From: Eutrophocola sp964601805
GTDB taxonomy: Bacteria; Pseudomonadota; Gammaproteobacteria; Pseudomonadales; Pseudohongiellaceae
Length of the DNA: 64,000 bases
Direction of reading: 5' to 3'
Assembly: GCA_964601805.1 (NCBI GenBank)
Contig: CAZROW010000003.1
Span: 14,132 to 78,131 of the forward strand
Part shown: positions 44,181-52,849 of the stretch, piece by piece
Layout: every line of letters starts with the position of its first letter
Numbering within the stretch: the stretch's first letter is position 1
Made by a program: the position numbers and the translations under genes
The notes under the pieces: generated by a model
Told to the model about the DNA's origin: nothing
The model's database searches: none
What the model saw: only the letters and a program-made list of their open reading frames with translations

Positions 44181-46328
44181 TTATTGCTCCATTAATCCTG
44201 CCCGCAGCGAGAGCAGCCAGTTTTTCACGGCCTCTACATCCTCCTCGCTGACAATATGTCCCAGGTTGGGCATGCCGCGACCGGCATAGGCGCCTTCGCG
44301 AACGATGTTCTGGATGATGTCGTAGGTTGCCGGTGCGGCATAACGCAGGTCGGCCAGGGAGCCGCCACTGGCGCCACCGGCACCATGGCACAGCATGCAG
44401 TGAGCGGTGTAGATGTCCTCTCCATGGGCCAGGACTTCCGGATCATCGTTGTAATCGATGGCGGTCAGCTCCGGCAAAGGCTGGCTTTCGGCTGGCACAA
44501 TCTCGTCGCCATTGAGGCGAAATGCCCAGAGCCTGCCTTCCGGTTTGTAGGCGCCGCTGGAGTTCGGCCCGATGAGGCCGCCGGAACCGCCCCAGCCGGC
44601 CAGCACGGCCACGTACTGGACGCCATCAAGCTCGTAGGTCATTGGCGCGGCCATGATGCCGCTGCCCAGGTAGACCTGCCATACCAGCTCGCCAAAGTCG
44701 GCGGTGTAGGCCCGCATATAGCCGTCAGCGCCGCCCTGGAATACCAGGTTGCCGGCGGTAGTCAGGGTGCCGCCGTTGATGTTGAAATCGTATTCACGGG
44801 TCCAGCGCGGCTCGCGGGCGACCGGATCCCAGGCCAGCAATACGCCCGGTGAGTCATAGACCGGGCCGGTGCCTTCAGCGTAGGCATCGTCCGGGCGTAC
44901 AGGACGCTCTGTCTGCGTGCCCAGACCGATACCCAGGTTCCAGCCGGCATCTTCATAGTCCCAGTTCTCGTCGATAGAGTAGGGGAAGGAACCGCCCTGA
45001 TTGGTGGGGATATACATCAACCCGGTATTCGGGTTGTAGGACATGGGATGCCAGTTATGTGCCCCGCCAGGTCCTGGTGTGAGAAAGCTGATCGCGTTGT
45101 CATAGCGCGCCTGCGGGGTTTCATTGGGCCTGCCGGTTTCCAGGTCGATACCTGTTGCCCAGGTCACACGGGCATAGGCGTCGGCGTAGATCAGGTCTCC
45201 GGTTTCGGCATCCAGCACATAGAAGAAGCCGTTCTTCGGCGCTTGCATGACCACCTTGCGGGGCAGGCCGTTGATGACAATTTCCGTCAGCATCAGCGGT
45301 TGTACGGCAGTGTAGTCAAAGTTGTCCGCCGGCGTGGTCTGGTAATACCACTCCACGCTGCCGTCATCCACATCCAGGGCGACGATTGACGACAGGTACA
45401 GGTTATCGCCAATGCCTTCGCTGCGGTATTCATGGCTCCAGGGTGAGCCGTTGCCGGTACCCACGTATACCAGGCGCAGTTCAGGATCGTAAATTATCGA
45501 ATCCCAGGGATTGCCGCCGCCACCGACTTCCCACCAGTTGCCGGCCCAGGTGCCGGCCGCAAATTCCACGTCTTCGTTTTCAAAGCCATCGGCCGGGTTG
45601 CCGGGCACGACCCAGAAACGCCATTCGATTTCGCCGTTATCCGGGTTATAGGCCGTCAGGTAACCGCGGGTGCCCAGTTCGGCGCCGCCATTACCGATCA
45701 ATACCTTGCCGTCGGCGACCCGGGGTGCACCGGTGATGGTGTAGGGTTTGTCCTGGTCAACCGTGACCACGCTCCATTCCACTTCCCCGGTATTGGCATT
45801 CAGTGCCACCAGGCGGCCATCGATGATGCCCGCAAAGACCTTGTCTCCGTAAATGGCCACACCGCGGTTGACCACGTCACAACAGGCTTTCCAGCCCAGG
45901 GAACGATCCACCTGGGGGTCATAGCGCCAGAGCTCTTCACCGGTACGGGCATCCACGGCAAACACGATGGACCACGAAGCGGTGGCATACATGATGCCGT
46001 CCCTGACAATGGGTGTGGCTTCCAGGCCGCGGTAAGTGCCGGTGTCATAGGTCCAGGCAGTGCCCAGTTCGGCGACATTGGAAAAGGTGATCTGGTCCAG
46101 CGGACTGTAACGGGTTTCACCGTAATCACGGCCGTAGGACAGCCAGTCCTCGGTATTGCCCTGGGCATTGACCAGTTCCGCATCGGTAACCGGCTCGATG
46201 CCGGTGTCTTCAACCGGTGCCGGCATAGTGGCAGCTGACTCCTGGGACTCCGGTTCCTGTGAGCAACCGGCAAGGCCCAGCAGGGCAGCCAGGGTAAGGA
46301 CAGTAATAAGTGAGCGAGATGCTTTCAT
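44181..46328 (-). CDS. Quinohaemoprotein (PQQ/cytochrome c) alcohol dehydrogenase, lipoprotein type
   Basis: 715 residues from the ATG at 46328, chosen for its AAGGGGGAA ribosome site and signal; the frame stays open 70 codons upstream. The signal ends in the lipobox LAGC (Cys22). An eight-bladed PQQ propeller follows with the vicinal Cys pair KACCDVV, and the block TPADNFDYTAVQ holds the putative catalytic Asp. Two residues beyond, where lanthanide enzymes such as XoxF have Asp, it has Thr, which argues for calcium. The C-terminal haem domain has CMLCHGAGG and the axial Met in GMPNLGH. Substrate is an alcohol oxidised in the periplasm. No PQQ synthesis genes are in the window. Confidence 0.9.
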   Translation of the reverse strand: MKASRSLITVLTLAALLGLAGCSQEPESQESAATMPAPVEDTGIEPVTDAELVNAQGNTEDWLSYGRDYGETRYSPLDQITFSNVAELGTAWTYDTGTYRGLEATPIVRDGIMYATASWSIVFAVDARTGEELWRYDPQVDRSLGWKACCDVVNRGVAIYGDKVFAGIIDGRLVALNANTGEVEWSVVTVDQDKPYTITGAPRVADGKVLIGNGGAELGTRGYLTAYNPDNGEIEWRFWVVPGNPADGFENEDVEFAAGTWAGNWWEVGGGGNPWDSIIYDPELRLVYVGTGNGSPWSHEYRSEGIGDNLYLSSIVALDVDDGSVEWYYQTTPADNFDYTAVQPLMLTEIVINGLPRKVVMQAPKNGFFYVLDAETGDLIYADAYARVTWATGIDLETGRPNETPQARYDNAISFLTPGPGGAHNWHPMSYNPNTGLMYIPTNQGGSFPYSIDENWDYEDAGWNLGIGLGTQTERPVRPDDAYAEGTGPVYDSPGVLLAWDPVAREPRWTREYDFNINGGTLTTAGNLVFQGGADGYMRAYTADFGELVWQVYLGSGIMAAPMTYELDGVQYVAVLAGWGGSGGLIGPNSSGAYKPEGRLWAFRLNGDEIVPAESQPLPELTAIDYNDDPEVLAHGEDIYTAHCMLCHGAGGASGGSLADLRYAAPATYDIIQNIVREGAYAGRGMPNLGHIVSEEDVEAVKNWLLSLRAGLMEQ

Positions 46329-46390
46329 GCAACATTCCCCCTTGAATGTTTGACAACTTGTGCAGGCGGCAAAGTCTATCACACAGATCA

Positions 46391-46561
46391 TGGAAAAGAG
46401 GAAAGAGACAAGAGGCAAGGGGCAAGGAACGACACGTCGGGCTTTACCGAATACCCGGGACATCGTAGGTCGGGATAGGCGCAAAGCGCCGTTTCCCGAC
46501 GTGAGCATTTGCCTCATGTGAAAATTCGATGTCGGCAAACGCTTCGCTTATGCCGACCTAC
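46391..46561. repeat. Composite repeat 1: purine heptamers, GACACGT box, family-B REP, inverted family-C REP
   Basis: Purine array 46391-46430 (GACAAGA-GGCAAGG-GGCAAGG...), AACGACACGTCGG box at 46428-46440, ~25-base spacer, REP-B 46465-46501 (GTAGGTCGGGATAGGCGC..GCGCCGTTTCCCGACG), ~27-base spacer, then REP-C 46529-46561 in the opposite orientation (..TATGCCGACCTAC). It lies between the peptidase stop (46564) and the upstream leader of the PQQ dehydrogenase gene. Confidence 0.85.
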
Positions 46562-46563
46562 AC

Positions 46564-47247
46564 TTATCGCCGAAACACTCGCAACCACCGCCAGAAATTC
46601 AACAATCCGGACAACGAACTGGCCACATAGGTCAGCGCACAGGCTGTCAGGATTTTGCGGGCGGCGCGGTAATCGGTGTTGTTGATGTACTGGCCTTCCT
46701 TGAGGATGGGCAGGGCGCGGCCAAAGCTGGCGTCGAATTCCACGGGCAGGGTCACCAGGTGCACGATGGTGTTCACCAGCATGCTCAGGATCACCACGAT
46801 CATCAATGGCAGGGCCAGGCGTGCCCCGGCCGGGGCAAAGGCAATAAAGGGCATGACCAGCAGGGCCACACCACCAATGCGCTCGAGCTTCTGGGCGGAC
46901 TTCACCATGCGCGTGCGGGTGGTCAGGGGTTTGTACTGCTTGTAATCCTGCAGGGCATGCCCGAACTCGTGGGCCGCTACCGTGATGGCCGTGAGCGAAC
47001 GTGCATCCAGGTTGTCCTTGGACAGGCGCACCACCTTGTCCGTGGGGTCATAATGATCACCCTGCTCGGTACCTTCCACGTTCAGGTAACCCATGTCGAA
47101 CTTCTTGCGCAGGTGCTTGACCAGTTCAGCCCCGGTGCCGGGAATATCCTCGCGATGGCCGCTGTACTTCTGCAGCACATGCTTGGCCCAGTATCCGGGA
47201 CCAAGAATGACAACAAACAGGAGGATGCCGAGAATCAGGTAAATCAT
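46564..47247 (-). CDS. Membrane zinc metallopeptidase (YugP/Zn_peptidase_2 family)
   Basis: A 227-residue inner-membrane protein. An N-terminal helix (~2-20) is followed by a cytoplasmic zincin-like part with HEFGH (His93, Glu94, His97) and VEFDAS near 180, which may give the third ligand. Two or three hydrophobic helices lie at ~115-165 and ~200-220. Length and motif match the YugP-type family, which lacks a defined substrate. The REP-C of composite 1 begins two bases after its stop codon. It is divergent from the AhpD-like gene. Confidence 0.9.
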   Translation of the reverse strand: MIYLILGILLFVVILGPGYWAKHVLQKYSGHREDIPGTGAELVKHLRKKFDMGYLNVEGTEQGDHYDPTDKVVRLSKDNLDARSLTAITVAAHEFGHALQDYKQYKPLTTRTRMVKSAQKLERIGGVALLVMPFIAFAPAGARLALPLMIVVILSMLVNTIVHLVTLPVEFDASFGRALPILKEGQYINNTDYRAARKILTACALTYVASSLSGLLNFWRWLRVFRR

Positions 47248-47415
47248 GGTGGGCAGTGTAAGGAATAAGGGTGCAGGAAGTCATGTTATTTGCAAACATG
47301 AAAAATTGTGTCACTTTTATCCATATCGTCTTCTTGGTGGGATAGCGAACTACTTCTTTCCAGGCTGCTCCCTGAAGAAAAAGAATCACTACAACAAATA
47401 ACAAAAGGAAGCATT

Positions 47416-47964
47416 ATGACCGTTTTCTCATCATTGCCCCCCGAAGCCCATCTGCTCCATGTCCTCAAACGATTTCCAAAAATGGTACCGTCGCTTCTGG
47501 AGATGCACGACGCCATTTTACGTAGTGAGTCAGGTCTCAGTGTGGGTGAGCGTGAGCTGATAGCCGCCTATGTATCGCTCAATAATGCCTGTGAATTCTG
47601 TCATGGTGCTCACCATGCCGTGGCAAAAATGTTTGGTATCGATGATCACCTGCTTGCCCAGTTGCATGGCGACCTTGAAACTGCTGATATTCCGGAGAAG
47701 CTCAAGCCGATCCTGGCTTATGCCAGGAAGCTCACGCTGTCACCATCAAAAATTGTGCAGGCGGATGCCGATGCTGTCTATGCTGCTGGCTGGTCTGAAG
47801 ATGACCTGTTTGATGCCATTTCAACCTGTGCCCTGTTCAATTTCATGAATCGCATTGTCGACGGTTCGGATATCAGTGTACCCTCGGATATCTCTCGACC
47901 AGACTCTGAACGACCGAAGCTGGATTCCTATGTGGCGTTGAATCATGTCATTGATAGTTTATAA
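47416..47964 (+). CDS. AhpD-like/carboxymuconolactone decarboxylase-family protein
   Basis: 182 residues from the ATG at 47416 with an ideal AAAGGAA ribosome site. The frame extends further upstream without support. The AhpD core is intact: SVGERELIAAYVSLNNACEF then CHGAHHAVAKMFG (Cys59, Cys62, His63, His66), the CxxC pair used in alkylhydroperoxidase chemistry, followed by AYARKLTLSP. It resembles the uncharacterised peroxidase-related group. A 2OG-Fe(II) oxygenase gene follows six bases after the stop on the same strand, so they form a two-gene unit. Confidence 0.87.
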   Translation: MTVFSSLPPEAHLLHVLKRFPKMVPSLLEMHDAILRSESGLSVGERELIAAYVSLNNACEFCHGAHHAVAKMFGIDDHLLAQLHGDLETADIPEKLKPILAYARKLTLSPSKIVQADADAVYAAGWSEDDLFDAISTCALFNFMNRIVDGSDISVPSDISRPDSERPKLDSYVALNHVIDSL

Positions 47965-47970
47965 AGTCTT

Positions 47971-48678
47971 ATGCAGTTGATTCCCACTCTTCACGCCGAC
48001 CCCCAGGCCCTCGCTCCTGGCTACCAGGCCGCTGATCCCTTTCCTCACATCGTCATCGACAACCTGTTTGACGATGCCGCACTGAAGCAGGTGCTGGAGG
48101 TGTTTCCGACACCGGATGACATGCCCTGGCGTGCTTTCAACAGTGACACGGAAAAGAAGCTGGGTTACTGGCACACCAACACGGTGGCGCCACCCATCTG
48201 GGATTTCCTGCAGGCAATGAATGCACCGCCCATGCTCGACTTCCTGGAAAAGCTGACTGGCATCGATGGCCTGATTCCCGATCCCTATTTTGGCGGGGCC
48301 GGATTGCACCAGATTTTGCCCGGCGGGTTTTTGAAGGTGCACGTGGATTTCAATATGCATCCCAAGCTGAAGCTGGACCGGCGTTTGAACATGCTTATTT
48401 ATCTGAACGAGGACTGGCAGGAGGAGTGGGGTGGTCACCTGGAGTTGTGGGACCGGGACATCAGCCGTTGCCATCACAAGATCGCGCCGCTGTTCAACCG
48501 CGCCGTGGTATTCAGCACCACGGACTGGTCCTATCACGGGCATCCGCATCCACTGGCGTGTCCGGAGGGGAATAGTCGGAAGTCCCTGTCTTTTTATTAC
48601 TACACCAATGGCCGGCCCGAAGCGGAACGTTCACCGGATCACGATACGATATTCCGGATAACACCGGACGAGACGTAA
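47971..48678 (+). CDS. 2OG-Fe(II) oxygenase family protein
   Basis: A 235-residue jelly-roll oxygenase. The iron ligands are in HVDFNMHPKL (HxD) and the distal His of SYHGHPHPLACP, and SRKSLSFYYYTNGRP carries the Arg for 2-oxoglutarate. MLIYLNEDWQEEWGGHLELW is the typical strand pair of the 2OG-FeII_Oxy_3 group. The substrate is unknown. It may act with the adjacent AhpD-like protein, whose stop is six bases upstream. Confidence 0.87.
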   Translation: MQLIPTLHADPQALAPGYQAADPFPHIVIDNLFDDAALKQVLEVFPTPDDMPWRAFNSDTEKKLGYWHTNTVAPPIWDFLQAMNAPPMLDFLEKLTGIDGLIPDPYFGGAGLHQILPGGFLKVHVDFNMHPKLKLDRRLNMLIYLNEDWQEEWGGHLELWDRDISRCHHKIAPLFNRAVVFSTTDWSYHGHPHPLACPEGNSRKSLSFYYYTNGRPEAERSPDHDTIFRITPDET

Positions 48679-48968
48679 TTGTGTTGTCGGAGATAGTCCT
48701 TTGGGCCATTTCCGAACTAAAGTCGTCTGATGGGCTTGATCCTGATCATCCAGAGTTTTTTTAAGTCCTTTTAGACTTCTCATTGCGGTGACAAAACTGT
48801 ACAGTGCCATGAAAAATATCGATACGAATAATATTGTCATCGCCTGCCAGTGAAGTATGTGCCGCCGGTGCAGTTTCAGGCTCGCTGATGACAGCAATCT
48901 TTAGTGGATAGCTATTAACCGGTTTCCAAAAACGGACAGGGCTGTCCCGGCAAGAAAAGCAATATTTG
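48679..48968. other. Intergenic region with a degenerate REP
   Basis: About 290 bases between the oxygenase gene and the phosphate transporter gene. It contains the decayed REP at 48685-48720 and presumably the transporter promoter. An open frame on the minus strand has a hydrophobic stretch, but it runs through the REP and overlaps the end of the oxygenase gene, so I do not call it. Confidence 0.5.
48685..48720 (-). repeat. REP sequence, family A, degenerate
   Basis: TGTCGGAGATAGTCCTTT..GGCCATTTCCGAACTAA. The outer stem is still readable, but the GTAG head has decayed to TTAG (minus strand). It has no partner copy nearby. Confidence 0.6.
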
Positions 48969-50525
48969 ATGCACCAATTCGACCGCCTTAGTTATTTCTT
49001 TGCATTCCTCCTGATTGGCACCACCGGGTTCTTCCTCATCTGGGGAATGAACTATACCAATTACGCCAACGTCGTTATTTTCACGCTTGCGACCTTCTTC
49101 GGCATATTCATGGCCTTCAATATTGGCGGCAATGATGTGGCCAATTCCTTTGGTACCAGTGTCGGTGCGGGGACGCTTACCATGAAGCAGGCCCTGGCCG
49201 TGGCCGCGGTGTTCGAGGTCAGTGGTGCGGTGATTGCCGGCGGTGAAGTGACCAATACCATTCGCGGCAATATCGTGGATCTGTCGGAAATCGCCCTGGA
49301 TCCCATGGATTTCATCTACATCATGATGTCGGCCCTGCTGGCCGCCGCCCTGTGGCTGCTGTTTGCCTCCCGGCGCGGTTTCCCGGTCTCCACGACCCAC
49401 TCCATAATTGGTGGCATTATTGGCAGCTCCATCGTCCTGGGCATGTTGCTGGATGGGGCAGACACGGCCTTTTCCCTGGTCCAGTGGGAGCGTGTGGCCA
49501 CCATCGCCTCGTCCTGGGTGATCTCCCCGGTGCTGGGTGGTTTTGTGTCCTGGGCCCTGTTCTCCCTGATCCGGAACCACGTCATTCTGCATGATGAAGA
49601 GTCCGAGCGTCGACTGCTGGAAGTCAAGGCGGAAATCCTGCAGAACAAGGAAGAGCCGCGACCGGCCTATGAACGCCTGGAAGAAATCCAGCAGATCTCC
49701 TTTGCCAGTGTGACGGCGAAGGAGGCCGACTTTTTCAAGGAAGGTGATCCCAACCAGCTGGAATTCGGCTCCTTCCACGAGCAGCACCTGAACGAGGAGA
49801 GGATGCACAGTGCGGATGCCCGGCGTGCCCTGGAAACCTGGGTACCGCTGGTTGCGGCACTGGGCGCTGTGGTGATTGCTGCCATGATGGTCTTCAAGGG
49901 CCTGAAAAACCTCGAGTTCGAATTAAGTACCCTGAGCAACCTGCTGATCATGGCCATGGTGGGCGCTGCCGTGTGGATGGGTACCCTGATTTTTGCCCGG
50001 TCACTGAAAAATGAACCGCTGAGCAAATCTACCTTCATCCTGTTCAGCTGGATGCAGGTGTTCACTGCCTGCGGGTTTGCCTTTTCCCATGGCTCCAATG
50101 ATATCGCCAATGCCATCGGCCCCTTTGTTGCCATCCTCGATGTGCTGCGCACCGGGACGATAATTGCCTCGGCCTCCATTCCGCCCCTGGCCATGATTAC
50201 CTTCGGCATTGGCCTAGTGGCAGGGTTATGGTTTATTGGCCGTGAAGTGATCATGACGGTGGGACATCACCTGACCGAAATGCACCCGGCATCGGGCTTT
50301 ACCGCCGAGCTGGCCGCGGCCGTGGTGGTCCTGATGGCCTCCCTGCTGGGTATTCCGGTCTCCAGCACCCACATCCTGATCGGTGCCGTGCTCGGCATCG
50401 GCATCGTCAATGCCCAGACCAACTGGAAGCTCATGAAACCCATCGGGTTGGCGTGGGTGATAACCCTGCCAGCAGCGGCGCTGCTCAGCGGCCTGCTGTT
50501 TGTGCTCTTGAGAAATATTTTCTGA
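48969..50525 (+). CDS. PiT-family inorganic phosphate transporter
   Basis: A 518-residue transporter, from the ATG at 48969. The two inverted PiT signatures are present: FNIGGNDVANSFGTSVGAG near the N-terminus and SHGSNDIANAIGPFVAIL in the second half. SRRGFPVSTTHSIIGGI and LGIPVSSTHILIGAV are the matching second motifs. A hydrophilic central loop (~205-275; Glu/Lys-rich) separates the halves. It is a low-affinity, cation-coupled phosphate (or metal-phosphate) importer. No PhoU-like partner (DUF47) is adjacent, which is a little unusual. The LigB-type gene follows by 43 bases. Confidence 0.92.
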   Translation: MHQFDRLSYFFAFLLIGTTGFFLIWGMNYTNYANVVIFTLATFFGIFMAFNIGGNDVANSFGTSVGAGTLTMKQALAVAAVFEVSGAVIAGGEVTNTIRGNIVDLSEIALDPMDFIYIMMSALLAAALWLLFASRRGFPVSTTHSIIGGIIGSSIVLGMLLDGADTAFSLVQWERVATIASSWVISPVLGGFVSWALFSLIRNHVILHDEESERRLLEVKAEILQNKEEPRPAYERLEEIQQISFASVTAKEADFFKEGDPNQLEFGSFHEQHLNEERMHSADARRALETWVPLVAALGAVVIAAMMVFKGLKNLEFELSTLSNLLIMAMVGAAVWMGTLIFARSLKNEPLSKSTFILFSWMQVFTACGFAFSHGSNDIANAIGPFVAILDVLRTGTIIASASIPPLAMITFGIGLVAGLWFIGREVIMTVGHHLTEMHPASGFTAELAAAVVVLMASLLGIPVSSTHILIGAVLGIGIVNAQTNWKLMKPIGLAWVITLPAAALLSGLLFVLLRNIF

Positions 50526-50568
50526 GCCACTGGCTGCAAGTCCACCCGGTTCGAGTATCCTGTCGGCA

Positions 50569-51384
50569 ATGAATACCACACCACAACACGGGAAAGGGGC
50601 TGTTGCCCGAGTCCTGTACCTGCCCCATGGCGGCGGTCCCATGCCGCTGCTGGGTGACCCCGGCCATGCCCGGCTCATCAGTTTCCTGGAAAGCATTCCC
50701 CAAAGACTGGGTACACCAGAGGCGATCCTGGTGATCAGTGCCCACTGGGAAATGCCCGTGGCCCATGTGACCGCGAGCGAGGCACCGGGCCTGATCTATG
50801 ACTACGGCGGCTTTTCCCCGGAGTCCTACGAGATTACTTACCCGGCACCGGGCAGCCCGGCCCTGGCAAAGGAAATCGTTGGCCTGCTGACAGCCGCCGA
50901 CATACCCAGTGTTGCCGAGGGGCATCGGGGCTTTGATCATGGCATGTTCGTGCCTCTAAAGCTGATGTACCCGAATGCCGACGTGCCGGTAATCCAGCTT
51001 TCCCTGCTGGCCAGCCTGGATGCCGGTGAACACATTGCCCTGGGCAGGGCGCTGGCTCCCTTGCTGATGAAAAATATCCTGGTGGTGGGCTCCGGTATGT
51101 CCTTCCATAACCTGGGTGCCTTTTTTACCCCCGGCATGGGGAATGACGCGAACAAGGCTTTTGAACGTTGGCTGCAGGACACCTGCACTGCCGGGATACC
51201 CGAAGCAGACCGGGAAAGCCTGCTTGCCCACTGGCACCAGGCACCGGCGGCATTGCAATGTCATCCACGACCTGAACACCTGTTACCACTGCACGTGTGT
51301 TACGGGCTTGCCCGATCAAAGGGGGAAGTTGTGTTCAGTGAGTCGGTGATGGACAAGCAGGTGACCGGGTTGCTCTGGGAATGA
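50569..51384 (+). CDS. DODA-type/LigB-fold extradiol dioxygenase family protein
   Basis: A 271-residue LigB-superfamily protein. The metal ligands expected of this fold are in LYLPHGGGPMPL (His20), VISAHWEMPV and QCHPRPEHLLPLHV. GHRGFDHGMFVPLKLMYP is the conserved family block. It is related to bacterial YgiD and plant DODA enzymes that open catechol rings with Fe(II) or Zn. The substrate is unknown. A Rieske oxygenase gene lies on the opposite strand just beyond the repeat element, so an aromatic substrate fits the context. The stop codon touches composite repeat 2. Confidence 0.87.
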   Translation: MNTTPQHGKGAVARVLYLPHGGGPMPLLGDPGHARLISFLESIPQRLGTPEAILVISAHWEMPVAHVTASEAPGLIYDYGGFSPESYEITYPAPGSPALAKEIVGLLTAADIPSVAEGHRGFDHGMFVPLKLMYPNADVPVIQLSLLASLDAGEHIALGRALAPLLMKNILVVGSGMSFHNLGAFFTPGMGNDANKAFERWLQDTCTAGIPEADRESLLAHWHQAPAALQCHPRPEHLLPLHVCYGLARSKGEVVFSESVMDKQVTGLLWE

Positions 51385-51478
51385 AGGACGAAGGAGCAAG
51401 GGACAAGGTACAAGGAACATCTCGTCGGGCTTGTCCGAGTCGTAGGTCGGGATAGGCGCGAAGCGCCGTTTCCCGACG
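51385..51478. repeat. Composite repeat 2: heptamer array and family-B REP
   Basis: Five clean heptamers (AAGGACG-AAGGAGC-AAGGGAC-AAGGTAC-AAGGAAC) start at the TGA of the LigB-like gene. ATCTCGTCGGG replaces the usual GACACGT box. REP-B 51442-51478 follows. No family-C partner is present. Confidence 0.85.
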
Positions 51479-51514
51479 ATCAATTACTCACGATGTTAAA
51501 AAATTAAATATCGG

Positions 51515-52588
51515 TCAGGCTTCCGCCGCTTGCTCCTGCATCGGTATGGCTGACACATCTTTTTCTGCATCCATGAGTTTCATCAGCATGCGCCGGGCGC
51601 GGACAGAGTTCTCGTCACTGTGTTTCATGACTTCACGCGCCGGGGTACATCCGCTTTGCAGCAGTTGTTCGATGGCCTGTGAGGCGTCGATATCTTCCTG
51701 CACCACTTTCTCAAGGTAACCACGCATGTTTTCTATTTGCTGGACATCCACCGATGCCAGGCCGAAATGGTAGTAGCAGGAATGCCTGGTCGCCGGCGTG
51801 ATGGCATGAAAGATATACATGGCGCGCATGGGCTCACCGGCACGGGCATGGTCATCCGGAAAGGTCATCTCTACCGAGCCGGCATGCAGCCCGGGGTAGT
51901 AGAAATTCATGGCGCTGACCTGGTTGATCTTGCCTTCGTAATCATGGAATTCCTTGACCACGGGCGGCGCAGGGCAATCACGGATGGTGCGGGAGCTGTA
52001 TAGCACTCCGGGGCCTTCGGAGAGGTCTTCCGGGACCTCGGCATTACCGCTGGAACCGATGCTGTCGCCATGCAGGAAAGCCAGGTGTGAAAGGTCGGTC
52101 AGGTTGTCAGTGAGAAGCTGGTAACGGGCCTGTACTTCATAGAAATACAGCGGACTGGCAGTGAGGTTGTCACCGTTATGGCCGATGGCCTCCAGGTCCG
52201 GCAGCAGGGCAGTATCTGCCTGCGCGGGATCACCAGGCCAGACCCAGACCCACATGCCGTGCTCCACCACCGGGTATTTCTTTAGCTTGCAGCTGGCAGG
52301 GATGGTGTCCTGGCCGGGGATGCGTGTGCATTGGCCATCGGTATCAAAGGAAATGCCGTGGTAGCCGCACGTGATGACATCATCTGCCAGGTGACTGTCG
52401 GCCAGGGGGTAAAAGCGATGTGGGCACAGGCCACTGAGACAGGTGATCTCACCGTCTTGTTTGCGAAACAGCACCACCGGCTGGTTCAGTACCTGGCGTG
52501 ACAACAATGCACTGGTGACATCCTGGCAGAATGCCACGACATACCAGCCGTTGTGGACGGCGTAATAACCCTCTTTGAACGGATACAT
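51515..52588 (-). CDS. Rieske non-haem iron oxygenase, VanA-like
   Basis: A 357-residue ring-hydroxylating/demethylating oxygenase alpha subunit. The Rieske 2Fe-2S ligands are Cys55-x-His57 (GLCPHRFYPL) and Cys74-x2-His77 (ITCGYHGIS). The catalytic iron site lies in DNLTDLSHLAFLHGDSIG (Asp and two His), as in vanillate demethylase oxygenase VanA, which it matches in length. It oxidatively removes a methyl group or hydroxylates an aromatic. The reductase (VanB-like) is not in the window. A GAGGGGG ribosome site precedes the ATG. It is divergent from nothing close; composite 3 lies upstream. Confidence 0.87.
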   Translation of the reverse strand: MYPFKEGYYAVHNGWYVVAFCQDVTSALLSRQVLNQPVVLFRKQDGEITCLSGLCPHRFYPLADSHLADDVITCGYHGISFDTDGQCTRIPGQDTIPASCKLKKYPVVEHGMWVWVWPGDPAQADTALLPDLEAIGHNGDNLTASPLYFYEVQARYQLLTDNLTDLSHLAFLHGDSIGSSGNAEVPEDLSEGPGVLYSSRTIRDCPAPPVVKEFHDYEGKINQVSAMNFYYPGLHAGSVEMTFPDDHARAGEPMRAMYIFHAITPATRHSCYYHFGLASVDVQQIENMRGYLEKVVQEDIDASQAIEQLLQSGCTPAREVMKHSDENSVRARRMLMKLMDAEKDVSAIPMQEQAAEA

Positions 52589-52634
52589 GAATCCCCCTCA
52601 AAACCTGTTTCCGGTTTCGGAAAGCATAACAGAA

Positions 52635-52777
52635 TGAAAGGGGGCTATGGACAACACGTGGGGCTTGAACGATTGTAGGTCGGGATAGGCGCAAAGCGCC
52701 GTTTCCCGACGTTGGGCTTCAACAAATGCTGCGGAGTCGATGTCGGCAAACGCCCCTTTGGGGCTATGCCGACCTAC
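52635..52777. repeat. Composite repeat 3: decayed heptamers, family-B REP and inverted family-C REP
   Basis: A short purine segment (GAAAGGGGGC), then GGACAACACGTGGGG in place of the box, REP-B 52675-52711 identical in core to copy 1, and REP-C 52740-52777 inverted (..GCCGACCTAC) with a CCCTTTGGGG loop arm. It lies between the Rieske gene start and the ahcY terminator. Confidence 0.8.
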
Positions 52778-52801
52778 GAAACTGGTTTTTTTTGGCCATA
52801 A

Positions 52802-52826
52802 AAAAGGGCGCCAGAGGCGCCCTTTT
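52802..52826. terminator. Rho-independent terminator after ahcY
   Basis: Perfect 11-bp stem AAAAGGGCGCC / GGCGCCCTTTT with AGA loop. The minus strand continues with T residues, so it ends the metK-ahcY transcript about 25 bases past the ahcY stop. It can also act on the plus strand. Confidence 0.92.
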
Positions 52827-52849
52827 CAAGCTTGGTTTCTTTCTTATTA

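Noticed and set aside
48631..48897. Open frame on the minus strand with a hydrophobic stretch (88 residues)
   Set aside because: It runs through a REP sequence, overlaps the oxygenase gene and lacks a good ribosome site. More likely chance coding in repeat-rich spacer.
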